Of a stretch of DNA of 64,000 nucleotides, positions 25,650 through 34,696 are shown piece by piece (the first letter of the stretch is position 1; each line of letters opens with the position of its first letter). The position numbers and the translations under genes were made by a program. Source of the DNA: Paralcaligenes ureilyticus (GTDB lineage Bacteria; Pseudomonadota; Gammaproteobacteria; Burkholderiales; Burkholderiaceae_B); the NCBI RefSeq assembly GCF_004346225.1, contig NZ_SMAJ01000005.1, positions 62,001-126,000 on the forward strand, in the 5' to 3' direction. Under the pieces are notes generated by a model. It did no database searches and had not been told where the DNA came from. It saw nothing but the letters and a program-made list of their open reading frames with translations.

Positions 25650-26333
25650 CTAGCGCTGGCTGAGGGCTTCTTTGGCCAATTTTTCGGAAGAGCTATTGGC
25701 CGCCAGGCGACGGGCGCCGTTGTAGCGCTTTTTCCAGTAGGCCTCGTTCATGTTTTCCACCCGTACGACTTGGCCTCTGCGAGGTGCATGAACGAATTTA
25801 TGGTCGCCTAAATAGATGCCCACGTGCGAAAAGCGGTGCCCCAGGGTGTTGAAAAAGACCAGATCGCCCTTTTTCAGGTCTTTTGGCTGGATCGATTCGC
25901 CTTTATGCGCCATCTCGGCGGCGCGGCGCGGCAATTTGAGGCCCAAGGATTTTTCGGCCGCATAGGCAACCAGGCCGCTGCAGTCGAAGCCCCGATTGGG
26001 AGCGCTGCCGCCGTAGCGATATCGGATGCCCAGGAAATGCAGGGCGGTAGAGGCCAGTGCTTTGGTAGGTTTGGAGTTTGCCGCGGGATACTGGCTGCTG
26101 TCGGCGTTGATGTCCTCGACTTTGAGGTAAGCGCCTAGGGGATCGGACTGGGTTCTTGAGAGGTAGGTGTCGCGTAGATTGAGGGGACTGGAGTCGGCGT
26201 GTTGGTTTTGTGCGTTGGTTGCGCATCCTGCCAGGGCCATTGTGGCGGCAAGTATCAGGCATTTGCCGGCGCGCCAGAGATTCTGATGAGTGAGCGTTGA
26301 GGATAGCTGGGTCAGGAGTCGATGTGGCGGCAT
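25650..26333 (-). CDS. NlpC/P60 (C40) cell-wall peptidase, lipoprotein
   Basis: A 227-residue predicted lipoprotein: lipobox LAGC with Cys37. The C-terminal C40 domain (about 90-205) has the catalytic Cys in NRGFDCSGLVAYA, His in FSHVGIYLGDH and the third polar residue in FVHAPRRG. Such enzymes (NlpC/Spr/MepS-like) cleave peptide cross-links or stem peptides in murein. The gene is isolated, divergent from prpE. Confidence 0.88.
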   Translation of the reverse strand: MPPHRLLTQLSSTLTHQNLWRAGKCLILAATMALAGCATNAQNQHADSSPLNLRDTYLSRTQSDPLGAYLKVEDINADSSQYPAANSKPTKALASTALHFLGIRYRYGGSAPNRGFDCSGLVAYAAEKSLGLKLPRRAAEMAHKGESIQPKDLKKGDLVFFNTLGHRFSHVGIYLGDHKFVHAPRRGQVVRVENMNEAYWKKRYNGARRLAANSSSEKLAKEALSQR

Positions 26334-26657
26334 AGTCTTCGATGTATGGCCGCGCCTTACCCAGCATTTTTACAACGTTAGTGTTAACGGAATGTAAATG
26401 TCCCTGGATTCAGCGCAAAATTGGCGGTTGGTTTTAATAAGTGGGGTCGAGTTTAACTAATCTTGTCCGGCACGTAAAGCGCTCCCGGCGTTTGCATGGG
26501 CCTTGGATGAAACTACCCTATAAGGGCCATTTCTACTATGAAAAGGGCCTGAACAGGGATTAAAATTATTCTGTCTGACACAGACTAATACAATTTAATT
26601 CACTCATTTTTCTAATATGGGGATCGCTCGAACGATCCGCCGAACCTGGAGACAACA
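26334..26657. promoter_or_regulatory. Intergenic region upstream of prpE
   Basis: A 324-bp region with no gene. It carries a dyad GTCTGACACAGAC (26573-26585) in an AT-rich stretch, a hairpin GGATCG/CGATCC (26631-26648) and the prpE ribosome binding site GGAG 7 nt before ATG 26658. Either dyad could be an operator; not established. Confidence 0.4.
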
Positions 26658-28544
26658 ATGCAGAAATTGCGCGAATTCCATCGTCAGTCCATAGAGGATC
26701 GCGAAAATTTCTGGCGACGGGAATCGCAGCATATCCACTGGGAAACCCCGTTTCACAAGGTGCTTGATTACTCAAACCCGCCGTTTGCGCGGTGGTTCGT
26801 CGGTGGGAAAACCAATCTTTGCTATAACGCTGTCGATCGCTGGCTACCCACGCAAGCCGATAAACCGGCCCTGATCTGGGTGTCTACCGAGGTGGACCAG
26901 GAGGTTATTTACACTCGCGCCGACCTGGCGCGCGAGGTCAATGCCGCTGCCGCCATATTGCGCGGCCTGGGCGTGCGCAAGGGCGATCGCGTGCTGGTGT
27001 ACATGCCCATGATTCCCGAGGCGGCGTTCATCATGCTGGCGTGTGCACGCATCGGAGCCATCCATTCGGTTGTGTTTGGCGGGTTCGCCTCGCATAATCT
27101 GGCGCAGCGCATCGATGACGCGCGGCCCAAGGTGGTCGTGTCGGCCGACGCCGGGTCCCGCGCGGGCAAGGCTATTCCCTACAAGCCCTTGCTCGATCAG
27201 GCCATGAAAACCTCGCAGCATCCGCCAAAATCGGTTTTGCTCGTCAATCGGGGTTTGGTCAAGTTCGACCCCGTTGCCGGCCGCGATCTGGACTACGCCA
27301 CGCTGCGCGCCAGATACGATGGGGCGGAAGAGCCGGTCGAATGGCTGGAATCGTCCGACCCGAGCTATATTCTTTACACCTCGGGCACCACGGGAAACCC
27401 CAAGGGGGTGCAGCGCGATACGGGGGGGTACGCCGTTGCGATGGTGGCGTCCATGCGCTACATATTTGGCGGCAAACCGGGCGATACCTATTTGTGCACC
27501 AGCGATATCGGCTGGGCGGTGGGGCATTCCTATGTGGTGTATGGGCCGTTGCTCAATGGCCAGGCTACGGTGATGTACGAGGGTCTGCCAACCCGGCCCG
27601 ATGGCGCCATATTGTGGAAAATGGTCGAAAAATACCGCGCCAATGCCATGTTTACGGCTCCGACGGCCATCCGGGTACTTAAAAAACACGACCCGGCGCT
27701 ATTGAAAAAACATGATTTATCCAGCCTCCAGACCTTATACCTGGCGGGCGAACCGCTGGACGAGCCCACGGCTGTCTGGATTTCCGAAAGCCTGGGCAAG
27801 CCTGTTATCGACAATTACTGGCAAACCGAGACCGGCTGGCCGATTTTGTCGGCCCAGCCTGGCGTGGAGGTCGTGCCCACCAAGTTCGGTAGTCCTTCGT
27901 TTCCGGTTTTTGGCTACGATGTGCGCGTGGTCGACGAAAGTACGGGTGAAGATCTCGGCCCGAACGATAAGGGCGTCGTGGCGATAGTTCCGCCTCTGCC
28001 GCCCGGCGCCATGTCCACCATATGGGGCGACGACGAGCGGTTCGTACGCACCTATTTTTCCGCCATCCCCAATCGTACCTTGTACTCCACCTTCGATTGG
28101 GGGCTTTACGACGACGATGGCTACTGGTTCATTTTGGGGCGCACGGACGACGTCATCAACGTGGCGGGGCACCGTTTGGGTACGCGCGAAATCGAAGAGT
28201 CTCTGAACAGTCATTCCGCCGTGGCGGAATCGGCCGTAGTGGGTGTGCGCGATGCCCTCAAAGGGCAGGTGGCGGTGGGCTTCGCGGTCCTGAAAGACCC
28301 TGCTGCCTTCGAGGGCGGCCAGGCCCAAGCCGATCTGGAAAACGACATTAAGCGCGTCATCGAAGAACGCATTGGCGCCGTCGCGCGTCCGGCTCGTATC
28401 CATTTCGTGGGAGCCCTGCCCAAAACCCGCTCCGGCAAGGTGTTGCGGCGTGCGATTGTGGCATTATGCGAAGGTCGGGATCCGGGCGACCTGACCACGA
28501 TTGAAGACCCCAGCGCCCTCGAACAAATCAAGGATTCTTTATGA
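26658..28544 (+). CDS. prpE: Propionate-CoA ligase PrpE
   Basis: A 628-residue acyl-CoA synthetase of the Acs/PrpE family converting propionate to propionyl-CoA via an adenylate. Motifs: YTSGTTGNPKGVQRDTGG (phosphate loop), DNYWQTETGW, GRTDDVINVAGHRLGTREIE (hinge) and PKTRSGKVLRR with the catalytic Lys that is often acetylated. The shortened N-terminus compared with Acs and the RDTGG motif favour PrpE. The stop overlaps the next gene by 4 bp. The 2-methylcitrate genes are not in the window. Confidence 0.93.
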   Translation: MQKLREFHRQSIEDRENFWRRESQHIHWETPFHKVLDYSNPPFARWFVGGKTNLCYNAVDRWLPTQADKPALIWVSTEVDQEVIYTRADLAREVNAAAAILRGLGVRKGDRVLVYMPMIPEAAFIMLACARIGAIHSVVFGGFASHNLAQRIDDARPKVVVSADAGSRAGKAIPYKPLLDQAMKTSQHPPKSVLLVNRGLVKFDPVAGRDLDYATLRARYDGAEEPVEWLESSDPSYILYTSGTTGNPKGVQRDTGGYAVAMVASMRYIFGGKPGDTYLCTSDIGWAVGHSYVVYGPLLNGQATVMYEGLPTRPDGAILWKMVEKYRANAMFTAPTAIRVLKKHDPALLKKHDLSSLQTLYLAGEPLDEPTAVWISESLGKPVIDNYWQTETGWPILSAQPGVEVVPTKFGSPSFPVFGYDVRVVDESTGEDLGPNDKGVVAIVPPLPPGAMSTIWGDDERFVRTYFSAIPNRTLYSTFDWGLYDDDGYWFILGRTDDVINVAGHRLGTREIEESLNSHSAVAESAVVGVRDALKGQVAVGFAVLKDPAAFEGGQAQADLENDIKRVIEERIGAVARPARIHFVGALPKTRSGKVLRRAIVALCEGRDPGDLTTIEDPSALEQIKDSL

Positions 28545-28948
28545 AAACCAAACCTGTATTAAGTGCCTCCGATGTAAAAACCATATTGGCCGCGGCCGAG
28601 CAGCATGCCGGTGAGCATAAATGGGCGGTCACCATTTCGGTGGTCGATGACGGCGGGCACGTGCTGGGTTTGGCGCGCATGGATGGGGCCGCTCCCATCT
28701 CGGCCCATATTTCGCCCGCCAAAGCGCGCACGGCGGCCCTGGGCCGGCGCGAATCAAAGGGCTACGAAGACACCATCAATCAAGGACGTTTCTCGTTTCT
28801 GTCGGTGCCTCTTCTCGACGGCATGCTCGAAGGCGGCGTGCCTGTTGTGGTGCAGGGGCAGGTCGTGGGTGCGGTGGGTGTGTCGGGCGTCAAGTCCAGT
28901 GAAGATGTTGAGATCGCCCGAGCGGGGATTGCCGCCTTGAAACTATGA
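28541..28948 (+). CDS. GlcG/HbpS-family (DUF336) protein
   Basis: A 135-residue protein of the GlcG/HbpS/DUF336 family: AVTISVVDDGGHVLGLARMDGA near the N-terminus, ARTAALGRRESK, and a glycine-rich C-terminal part (VGAVGVSGVKSSEDVEIARAG). Family members bind haem or cobalamin, or accompany glycolate and diol utilisation genes; the role here is unknown. It is sandwiched with 4-bp overlaps between prpE and an MFS gene, indicating co-translation. Confidence 0.88.
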   Translation: MKTKPVLSASDVKTILAAAEQHAGEHKWAVTISVVDDGGHVLGLARMDGAAPISAHISPAKARTAALGRRESKGYEDTINQGRFSFLSVPLLDGMLEGGVPVVVQGQVVGAVGVSGVKSSEDVEIARAGIAALKL

Positions 28949-30255
28949 CAGGCCGGGTGCCGGGGGCCGCGGTCGGGTTTCACGGTACGCTCAATCCTGG
29001 GGTTACCCGGCGCGAGGTGTGGGCCTGGGCGATGTACGATTTTGCCAATTCGGGCTACACAACTGTGGTGCTCACCACGGTTTTCAGCGCCTATTTCGTA
29101 GGGGTGGTGGCTGCCCAGAAGCCTTGGGCCACACTGGCGTTCACAGCGGCCCTGTCTTTTTCTTATTTGATGGTCATGCTGACCATGCCGGCCCTGGGCG
29201 CGCGAGCCGATGCCCGGGCCTCGAAAAGGCGCTTGTTGTTCAGCAGTACGGTGGGCTGTGTGGCGGGCACCTTTTTGCTGGCTCTTGTCGGCCCCGGGGA
29301 TATTGCGTTGGGCCTGGTCGTCCTGGCCTTGTCGAATTATTGTTATTGCGTAGGCGAGTCGATCGTCGCCGCTTTTTTACCCGAGATAGCCCAACCCAGC
29401 GCTCTGGGCCGAGTGTCGGGCTGGGGCTGGAGCTTTGGTTATTGTGGCGGCATGCTGAGCCTGGGACTGGCCTTGGCGCTCGTGTCCTGGGCTTCGGCGC
29501 ACGGCCAGACCGCCAGCCTGTATGTGCCGCGAGTCATGCTGTTGACGGGCCTGATTTTCGCCCTGGCGGCGGTGCCCTCGTTTGTGTTTTTGCGCGAGCG
29601 GTCCAAGGCCAGCCACAGGCCGGCGGAAGGGATGTTGGCCCGCCTGCTGACGGCCTGGCGCGAAACGAGCCGGCATTTCCAGGATTTTCGCTTATTGCTG
29701 TTTTGCGGTGCTTGCTATCAGGCGGGCATTGCCGTGGTCATTACACTGTCCGCGGTGTATGCCACCGAGGCCATGGGCTTTACCATGGCGCAAACCATGG
29801 CCCTGGTCTTTACGGTCAATATTGCGGCGGCGGCGGGCGCTTTTTTGTTCGGCCATGTCCAGGATCGTATCGGCCACAAGCGTGCTTTGGCGCTTACCTT
29901 GTGCGGCTGGATCGTGATGGTGCTGGTGGCGTACGCCGCTGTACAACTATGGGTATTCTGGATTGCCGCGACGCTGGCCGGCCTGTGCATGGGCACCAGC
30001 CAAAGCGCCGGCCGTGCCATGGTGGGGGCGTTTGCTCCCAAGGAGCGTCTGGCCGAATTCTATTCTTTGTGGACCTTCGCCATACAGCTGTCGGCCGTGG
30101 TCGGTCCGCTTTGCTATGGCCTGGTTACGTGGTTCACCGGCGGCAATCAGCGCGCGGCCCTGCTGTTTACGGGGCTGTTTTTCGTGGCGGGCCTGCTGGT
30201 GCTGACGCGGGTCGATTTTGCACGCGGCCTGCGTCAGCGCGATACTATGGTTTGA
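28945..30255 (+). CDS. UMF1/Atg22-like MFS transporter
   Basis: A 436-residue permease with about twelve helices. The N-terminal motif EVWAWAMYDFANSGYTTVVL is the hallmark of the UMF1 (Vps22/Atg22-like) MFS family, whose eukaryotic member exports amino acids from vacuoles. FGHVQDRIGHKRAL is the central MFS loop. It is the third gene of a prpE-glcG-MFS operon; a substrate linked to propionate or amino-acid catabolism is inference. A REP unit follows 6 bp after the stop. Confidence 0.9.
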   Translation: MTGRVPGAAVGFHGTLNPGVTRREVWAWAMYDFANSGYTTVVLTTVFSAYFVGVVAAQKPWATLAFTAALSFSYLMVMLTMPALGARADARASKRRLLFSSTVGCVAGTFLLALVGPGDIALGLVVLALSNYCYCVGESIVAAFLPEIAQPSALGRVSGWGWSFGYCGGMLSLGLALALVSWASAHGQTASLYVPRVMLLTGLIFALAAVPSFVFLRERSKASHRPAEGMLARLLTAWRETSRHFQDFRLLLFCGACYQAGIAVVITLSAVYATEAMGFTMAQTMALVFTVNIAAAAGAFLFGHVQDRIGHKRALALTLCGWIVMVLVAYAAVQLWVFWIAATLAGLCMGTSQSAGRAMVGAFAPKERLAEFYSLWTFAIQLSAVVGPLCYGLVTWFTGGNQRAALLFTGLFFVAGLLVLTRVDFARGLRQRDTMV

Positions 30256-30261
30256 GGCGGG

Positions 30262-30301
30262 CGGCACCCACAAGGGGTGCCGCTACAGGGGTGCCGCTAC
30301 A
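30262..30301 (-). repeat. REP-like unit with duplicated 14-nt head
   Basis: Minus unit 30262-30287 (stem GGCACCC/GGGTGCC) followed by a second copy of its 14-nt head (30288-30301), the same partial duplication as at 12024-12063. It lies between the UMF1-like gene and acs. Confidence 0.88.
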
Positions 30302-30337
30302 AAAAATTATTTCATTCGCTAATAGGAGCTAAGTGTC

Positions 30338-32317
30338 ATGACTACAGAGATCGAATCAGTCTTGGTGGAAAACCGGGTCTTCCCGCCTTTCGCCAATCTG
30401 GTTAAAGATGCCAATATTTCCGGTATGGAGGGGTACCGGGCGCTATGTGATGAGGCGGAGCGTTCGCCGCTGGAATTCTGGGGGAGATTGGCGCGCGAAA
30501 ATCTGGTTTGGGACAAGCCCTTTGCCACCGTGCTCGACGAATCGCAGGCGCCGTTTTACAAATGGTTTGCCGATGGCGAAATGAATGTATCGGCCAACTG
30601 TCTCGATCGGCACTTGAATACTCCTACCGCAAACAAGACAGCGATTATTTTCGAGGCCGATGATGGCCAGGTCGAACACGTCAGCTATAAGCAGCTGCAT
30701 GCGCGCGTATGCGAGTTCGCCAATGGCATCAAGGCGTTGGGCTACAAGGCCGGGCAACGGGCCGTTATTTACATGCCCATGTCGGTCGAAGCCGTGGTGG
30801 CCATGCAGGCCTGCGCTCGTCTGGGCATTATCCATTCGGTGGTGTTTGGCGGGTTTTCGTCCAAGAGCCTGCACGAACGGATTGTCGATGTGGGTGCGGT
30901 GCTGGTCATCACAGCCGACGAGCAAGTGCGCGGCGGCAAGAAGATCCCCTTGAAGCCCGCCGTAGATGAAGCCCTGACAATGGGGTCGTGCGAGGCCGTG
31001 AGCCATGTGATTGTCTATCGTCGCACGGGTGGCAAGGTGGCATGGCAGGAAGGCCGCGATTTGTGGATGCATGACGTGACGGCCAAGCAACCCAGTACAT
31101 GTGCTCCGGTTTCGCTCAGCGGCGAGCATCCTCTGTTTATCTTGTACACCTCAGGCTCTACCGGCAAGCCCAAGGGTGTACAGCATGCCACGGCGGGCTT
31201 TTTGTTGTGGTCGCTGTTGACCATGAAATGGACGTTCGACGCCAAGGACAGCGATGTGTACTGGTGTACCGCCGATGTGGGCTGGGTGACAGGGCACACC
31301 TATGTCGCGTACGGACCGCTGGCGGCGGGGGTGACGCAGGTCGTGTTTGAAGGCACGCCGACCTATCCCGATGTGGGGCGTTTCTGGGACATGATCGAAC
31401 GCCACAAAGTGTCGGTGTTCTATACCGCGCCCACGGCGATTCGTTCGCTGACCAAGGCGGCCGAAGCGGCGCCGCAATTTCATCCGCGCGAATACGATTT
31501 AAGCAGCCTGCGCATTTTGGGATCGGTGGGCGAGCCTATCAATCCAGAAGCCTGGATGTGGTACTACACCCATGTGGGCCGCGAGCATTGTCCGGTGCTG
31601 GATACCTGGTGGCAAACCGAGACGGGCGCCCATATGATTTCGCCCTTGCCGGGTGTCACGCCGCTCAAGCCGGGCTCGTGCACCTTGCCGTTGCCGGGTA
31701 TCGCTGCGGCGGTGGTGGATGAGGCCGGCGATGATGTCGAGCGTGGCACGGGCGGGTTCCTCGTCATGAAACGCCCTTGGCCCGCCATGGTGCGTACCAT
31801 TTGGGGTGATCCGGAACGGTTCAAGAAGAGCTATTTTCCGCCGGAGCTCAAAGGCTATTATCTGGCGGGCGACGGGGCTCAGCGCGACACCGACGGTTAT
31901 TTCTGGATCATGGGCCGTATCGACGACGTCTTGAACGTATCGGGCCACCGCCTGGGCACGATGGAGGTCGAATCGGCTCTGGTGTCGCATGAACTCGTGG
32001 CCGAGGCCGCAGTAGTTGGGCGCCCCGACGCTACGACAGGTGAAGCGATTGTTGCCTTTGTGGTGCTCAAACGTTCTTTGCCCGAAGGCGCCGAAGCAAA
32101 GGCCATTGCAAAACAGTTGCGCGATTGGGTGTCCAAAGAAATCGGGCCCATTGCCAAGCCGAAAGATATCCGTTTTGGCGAGAATCTGCCCAAAACCCGT
32201 TCCGGTAAAATCATGCGCCGCTTGCTGCGCGTGGTCGCCAAGGGCGAGAAGGTGACGCAAGACGTGTCGACGCTTGAAAACCCGCAGATTCTCGATCAGT
32301 TGTCGCAATCGGTGTAG
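30338..32317 (+). CDS. acs: Acetyl-CoA synthetase
   Basis: A 659-residue AMP-forming acetyl-CoA synthetase: [22 protein letters not shown] at the N-terminus, [34 protein letters not shown], and [14 protein letters not shown] with the Lys regulated by acetylation in the family. It converts acetate to acetyl-CoA for respiration or the glyoxylate cycle. AGGAG lies 9 nt before ATG 30338. It has its own leader after the REP unit and sits beside, but is separate from, the prpE operon. Confidence 0.97.
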   Translation: MTTEIESVLVENRVFPPFANLVKDANISGMEGYRALCDEAERSPLEFWGRLARENLVWDKPFATVLDESQAPFYKWFADGEMNVSANCLDRHLNTPTANKTAIIFEADDGQVEHVSYKQLHARVCEFANGIKALGYKAGQRAVIYMPMSVEAVVAMQACARLGIIHSVVFGGFSSKSLHERIVDVGAVLVITADEQVRGGKKIPLKPAVDEALTMGSCEAVSHVIVYRRTGGKVAWQEGRDLWMHDVTAKQPSTCAPVSLSGEHPLFILYTSGSTGKPKGVQHATAGFLLWSLLTMKWTFDAKDSDVYWCTADVGWVTGHTYVAYGPLAAGVTQVVFEGTPTYPDVGRFWDMIERHKVSVFYTAPTAIRSLTKAAEAAPQFHPREYDLSSLRILGSVGEPINPEAWMWYYTHVGREHCPVLDTWWQTETGAHMISPLPGVTPLKPGSCTLPLPGIAAAVVDEAGDDVERGTGGFLVMKRPWPAMVRTIWGDPERFKKSYFPPELKGYYLAGDGAQRDTDGYFWIMGRIDDVLNVSGHRLGTMEVESALVSHELVAEAAVVGRPDATTGEAIVAFVVLKRSLPEGAEAKAIAKQLRDWVSKEIGPIAKPKDIRFGENLPKTRSGKIMRRLLRVVAKGEKVTQDVSTLENPQILDQLSQSV

Positions 32318-32343
32318 CGGGTGTGACGGCGCCCGCCGTATGG

Positions 32344-32448
32344 CGGCACCCACAAGGGGTGCCGCTACAAATACGTTGCGGCGGCGCTTGTAGCGGCAGC
32401 CCTTGTGGCCGCCATGCCGAAATGTAGCGGCACCCCTTGTGGGTGCCA
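32344..32448. repeat. Cluster of three REP-like units
   Basis: Minus unit 32344-32369 (GGCACCC stem) and plus unit 32389-32414 (GGCAGCC with a GGCCGCC right arm, one mismatch) form an inverted pair with a 19-nt spacer. A second plus unit lies at 32423-32448 (GGCACCC stem), 8 nt before the ribosome binding site of the next gene. Confidence 0.9.
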
Positions 32449-32467
32449 TTTTTCTTGTGGAGCTTTT

Positions 32468-33364
32468 TTGAATAAAGACCGGCCGGACCACGCAGCTTTT
32501 TTCCTGATGGCTTTCACTGTGCTGCTTTGGGGGTTCAGCTGGATCGTCATGAAACATCTGTCCCACCTGATAGGCCCGTTTGACCTGGTGGCTTTGCGCT
32601 ATGCCATCGGATTCCTGGTTTTGTTTGTCATTTTGCTGGCGTCGCGGCAGTCGTTGCGTTTCCCACCCTTTTGGCTGACCTTGGGCATTGCCTTGTTTCA
32701 AACCACTGCTTTCCAGTGTTTGGCGCAGTTTGCGCTGATCGCGGGGGGCACGGGGCAAGTGGTGATGCTGTCATACACCATGGCGTTCTGGGTGCTGCTG
32801 TTTGCCTGGATTTTATTGGGCGACAAGCCCACGCGCCGCCATGTGCTGGGTTTTGTGCTGGCCGCGGTGGGTTTGGTGGCCGTGATCGCTCCGTGGGAAG
32901 GGATGAGCGGCGGCGTCCTCAGTTCTTTGCTTGCTTTGTTGGGGGGCGCCAGTTGGGGCCTGGGTGTGGTGCTGGCGAAGATGCTGTTCCAGCGCCATCC
33001 CAATGTCAATGTCCTGAATTTAACCGCCTGGCAGATGCTCCTGGGCACGTTGTTTACCCTGCCGCTCTCTTTGGGCGTGCCGCAGATGGCGATTCATTGG
33101 GGATCGCAGACGGTGGTGGGGTTGCTGTATATGGGCGTGATGGCCTCGGCGGTAGGCTGGGTGATGTGGATGATGGTGGTGCAACGGGTCAGCGCCACGG
33201 TAGCCGGCATGTCGAGTCTGGGCGTCCCGGTGCTGGCGATCATTTTTGCCTGGTGGCTATTGAACGAGCGTCCGACGGCGGTGGAGCTTGCCGGTGTCGC
33301 CTTTATGCTGGCCGGCCTGGTGGTGGTGACATTGGCGCCTGTGACCAGAAAGAAGTTGAGTTGA
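32468..33364 (+). CDS. EamA-family DMT transporter, TTG start
   Basis: The frame extends back through REP sequence, so the start is set at TTG 32468 (LNKDRPDHAAFFLMAFTVLL) with GTGGAG 5 nt upstream; 298 residues. Ten transmembrane helices with the tandem EamA repeat: LLWGFSWIVMKHL in the first half and MGVMASAVGWVMWMMVVQRV in the second. Substrates of this family are diverse small metabolites and cannot be read from sequence. Its stop lies 4 bp from the stop of the convergent formyltransferase-ACT gene. Confidence 0.88.
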   Translation: MNKDRPDHAAFFLMAFTVLLWGFSWIVMKHLSHLIGPFDLVALRYAIGFLVLFVILLASRQSLRFPPFWLTLGIALFQTTAFQCLAQFALIAGGTGQVVMLSYTMAFWVLLFAWILLGDKPTRRHVLGFVLAAVGLVAVIAPWEGMSGGVLSSLLALLGGASWGLGVVLAKMLFQRHPNVNVLNLTAWQMLLGTLFTLPLSLGVPQMAIHWGSQTVVGLLYMGVMASAVGWVMWMMVVQRVSATVAGMSSLGVPVLAIIFAWWLLNERPTAVELAGVAFMLAGLVVVTLAPVTRKKLS

Positions 33365-33368
33365 GCAG

Positions 33369-34538
33369 TCAATGCTGATAGGCCGCGGCCTTCACGTCAT
33401 TCGGATCCAGCGAGATATCCACTACCATGCTGGCGGCCAATGATTCCAGCAGGGCGTGCAGACTATCCATCAGCAATGCCGTCGGCACGGCAAGAATGGC
33501 CTTTACCCTGAACAGGTGGCTGGCGGCTGGCGCGTCCGCATGATCGACGTGGGTGATCAGCTCTTCAATGCTGATGCCGTGCGCGGACAGGCTGGCCGAC
33601 AGATCCTGCACAATGCCCGGACGGTCGAGGCCGCTCAGCCCGAGCGAGACGCGTCGCTGACCCGGCGCCGCAGGCGCGGCATCGCTGCGCGCCATCACAA
33701 TATGCAAGCCGGAAGCCTCCAGGCCGCGCAATGCCGCCGCGAAGCTATCCGCATTGCGCTGAGCGACTTCGAAATGCACCATGCCGGCGAATTGGTTCCC
33801 CAGGCTTGCCATGCGGCTGCCTGCCCAGTTGGCTCCGAAGCTGCGCGCTCGTTCCGAGATCAGGCTGACGATGCCCGGCCGGTCGGCGCCGATGGCGGTA
33901 ACCACGATGGACGCGCGCGGCTCGTCGGGTGCCTCGGTCAGCTCGATGTGGCGGCGGATCATGGGCGCGCGCGTTGCGAAGCGCTGATCCTGCTCCCGGG
34001 CGGGCAGCGCGTCGTGTTCGCGCGCATAGTGCGCGACGCCGATCAACAGCGTTACGCCCATGGGAGCAAGCGCTCTTTCCCATAATTCGCGCGCTGTTTC
34101 TCCCTGGCGCACGAAGCACCAGTCCTGCGCCGCGATGGCGCCAGCGTCCCATCCTTGCGCAAGATGGTAGACGGATCCGCCGGCGATCGGGTCGCCTTCC
34201 AGGATGGTCCACTCGACTGCGGCAATGCCGCGATGGCGTGGCAGCAGGGAAGGGTGATACCCCACGCCGCCCAGGCGCGAGCGCGCCAGCGCCTCGTCCG
34301 TGACGCGAGCGTGTGTATGCGCCGCGACGATCAGGTCGGTACCTTCGGGAATCACCTCGGGCCCCACGAGTTTGGGGTTGCCGTGGACCATGGTCGGTAT
34401 TTTGGCCGCTCGGGCGGCCAGTGCCAGCCTATCGTCCTCCGTTGGCGTCACTACGCCGGCGATTTCTATCCCGTCAGCGAGGAATGCCTCGAGCACCGAG
34501 GCGCCGAAGTATCGTGATCCTACCAATGTACATTTCAT
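33369..34538 (-). CDS. Formyltransferase/hydrolase-like domain fused to two ACT domains
   Basis: A 389-residue protein. Residues 1-185 form a formyl-transferase fold closest in motif to 10-formyltetrahydrofolate hydrolase domains (GYHPSLLPRHRGIAAVEWTI): His95 and Asp131 (GWDAG) are spaced 36 apart as in the ALDH1L1 hydrolase domain. The usual Asn two residues before the His is Gly here. Residues about 208-285 (SIVVTAIGADRPGIVSLISE) and 296-380 (SLGLSGLDRPGIVQDLSASL) are two ACT domains of the GcvR type, each with DRPGIV. PurU has an ACT domain before the catalytic part; here the order is reversed and doubled. One-carbon metabolism sensing or 10-formyl-THF turnover is a reasonable inference; the substrate is unknown. 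Confidence 0.78.
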   Translation of the reverse strand: MKCTLVGSRYFGASVLEAFLADGIEIAGVVTPTEDDRLALAARAAKIPTMVHGNPKLVGPEVIPEGTDLIVAAHTHARVTDEALARSRLGGVGYHPSLLPRHRGIAAVEWTILEGDPIAGGSVYHLAQGWDAGAIAAQDWCFVRQGETARELWERALAPMGVTLLIGVAHYAREHDALPAREQDQRFATRAPMIRRHIELTEAPDEPRASIVVTAIGADRPGIVSLISERARSFGANWAGSRMASLGNQFAGMVHFEVAQRNADSFAAALRGLEASGLHIVMARSDAAPAAPGQRRVSLGLSGLDRPGIVQDLSASLSAHGISIEELITHVDHADAPAASHLFRVKAILAVPTALLMDSLHALLESLAASMVVDISLDPNDVKAAAYQH

Positions 34539-34610
34539 TCACATTCTCTATTTGCGTGCGGACGGGCTCATTTCGATCCGTCGGTGTTGAACAAATTTGA
34601 TCGTTGTTCA

Positions 34611-34696
34611 TGTAGCGGCAGCCCTTGTGGCTGCCATTTTTGCTAAACGGGCTACGGGTTATGGCGCAGATGGCACCCACAAGGGGTGCCGCTACA
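34611..34696. repeat. REP-like pair overlapping the ETF-QO stop codon
   Basis: Plus unit 34611-34636 (GGCAGCC stem) and minus unit 34671-34696 (GGCACCC stem), tail-to-tail with a 34-nt spacer. The TGTAG head of the minus unit contains the TAG stop of the ETF-quinone oxidoreductase gene (34692-34694). Confidence 0.9.

Noticed and set aside
31499-32758. A 419-codon frame antisense to the end of acs and through REP units
   Set aside because: It crosses acs and three REP units with no recognisable domain.
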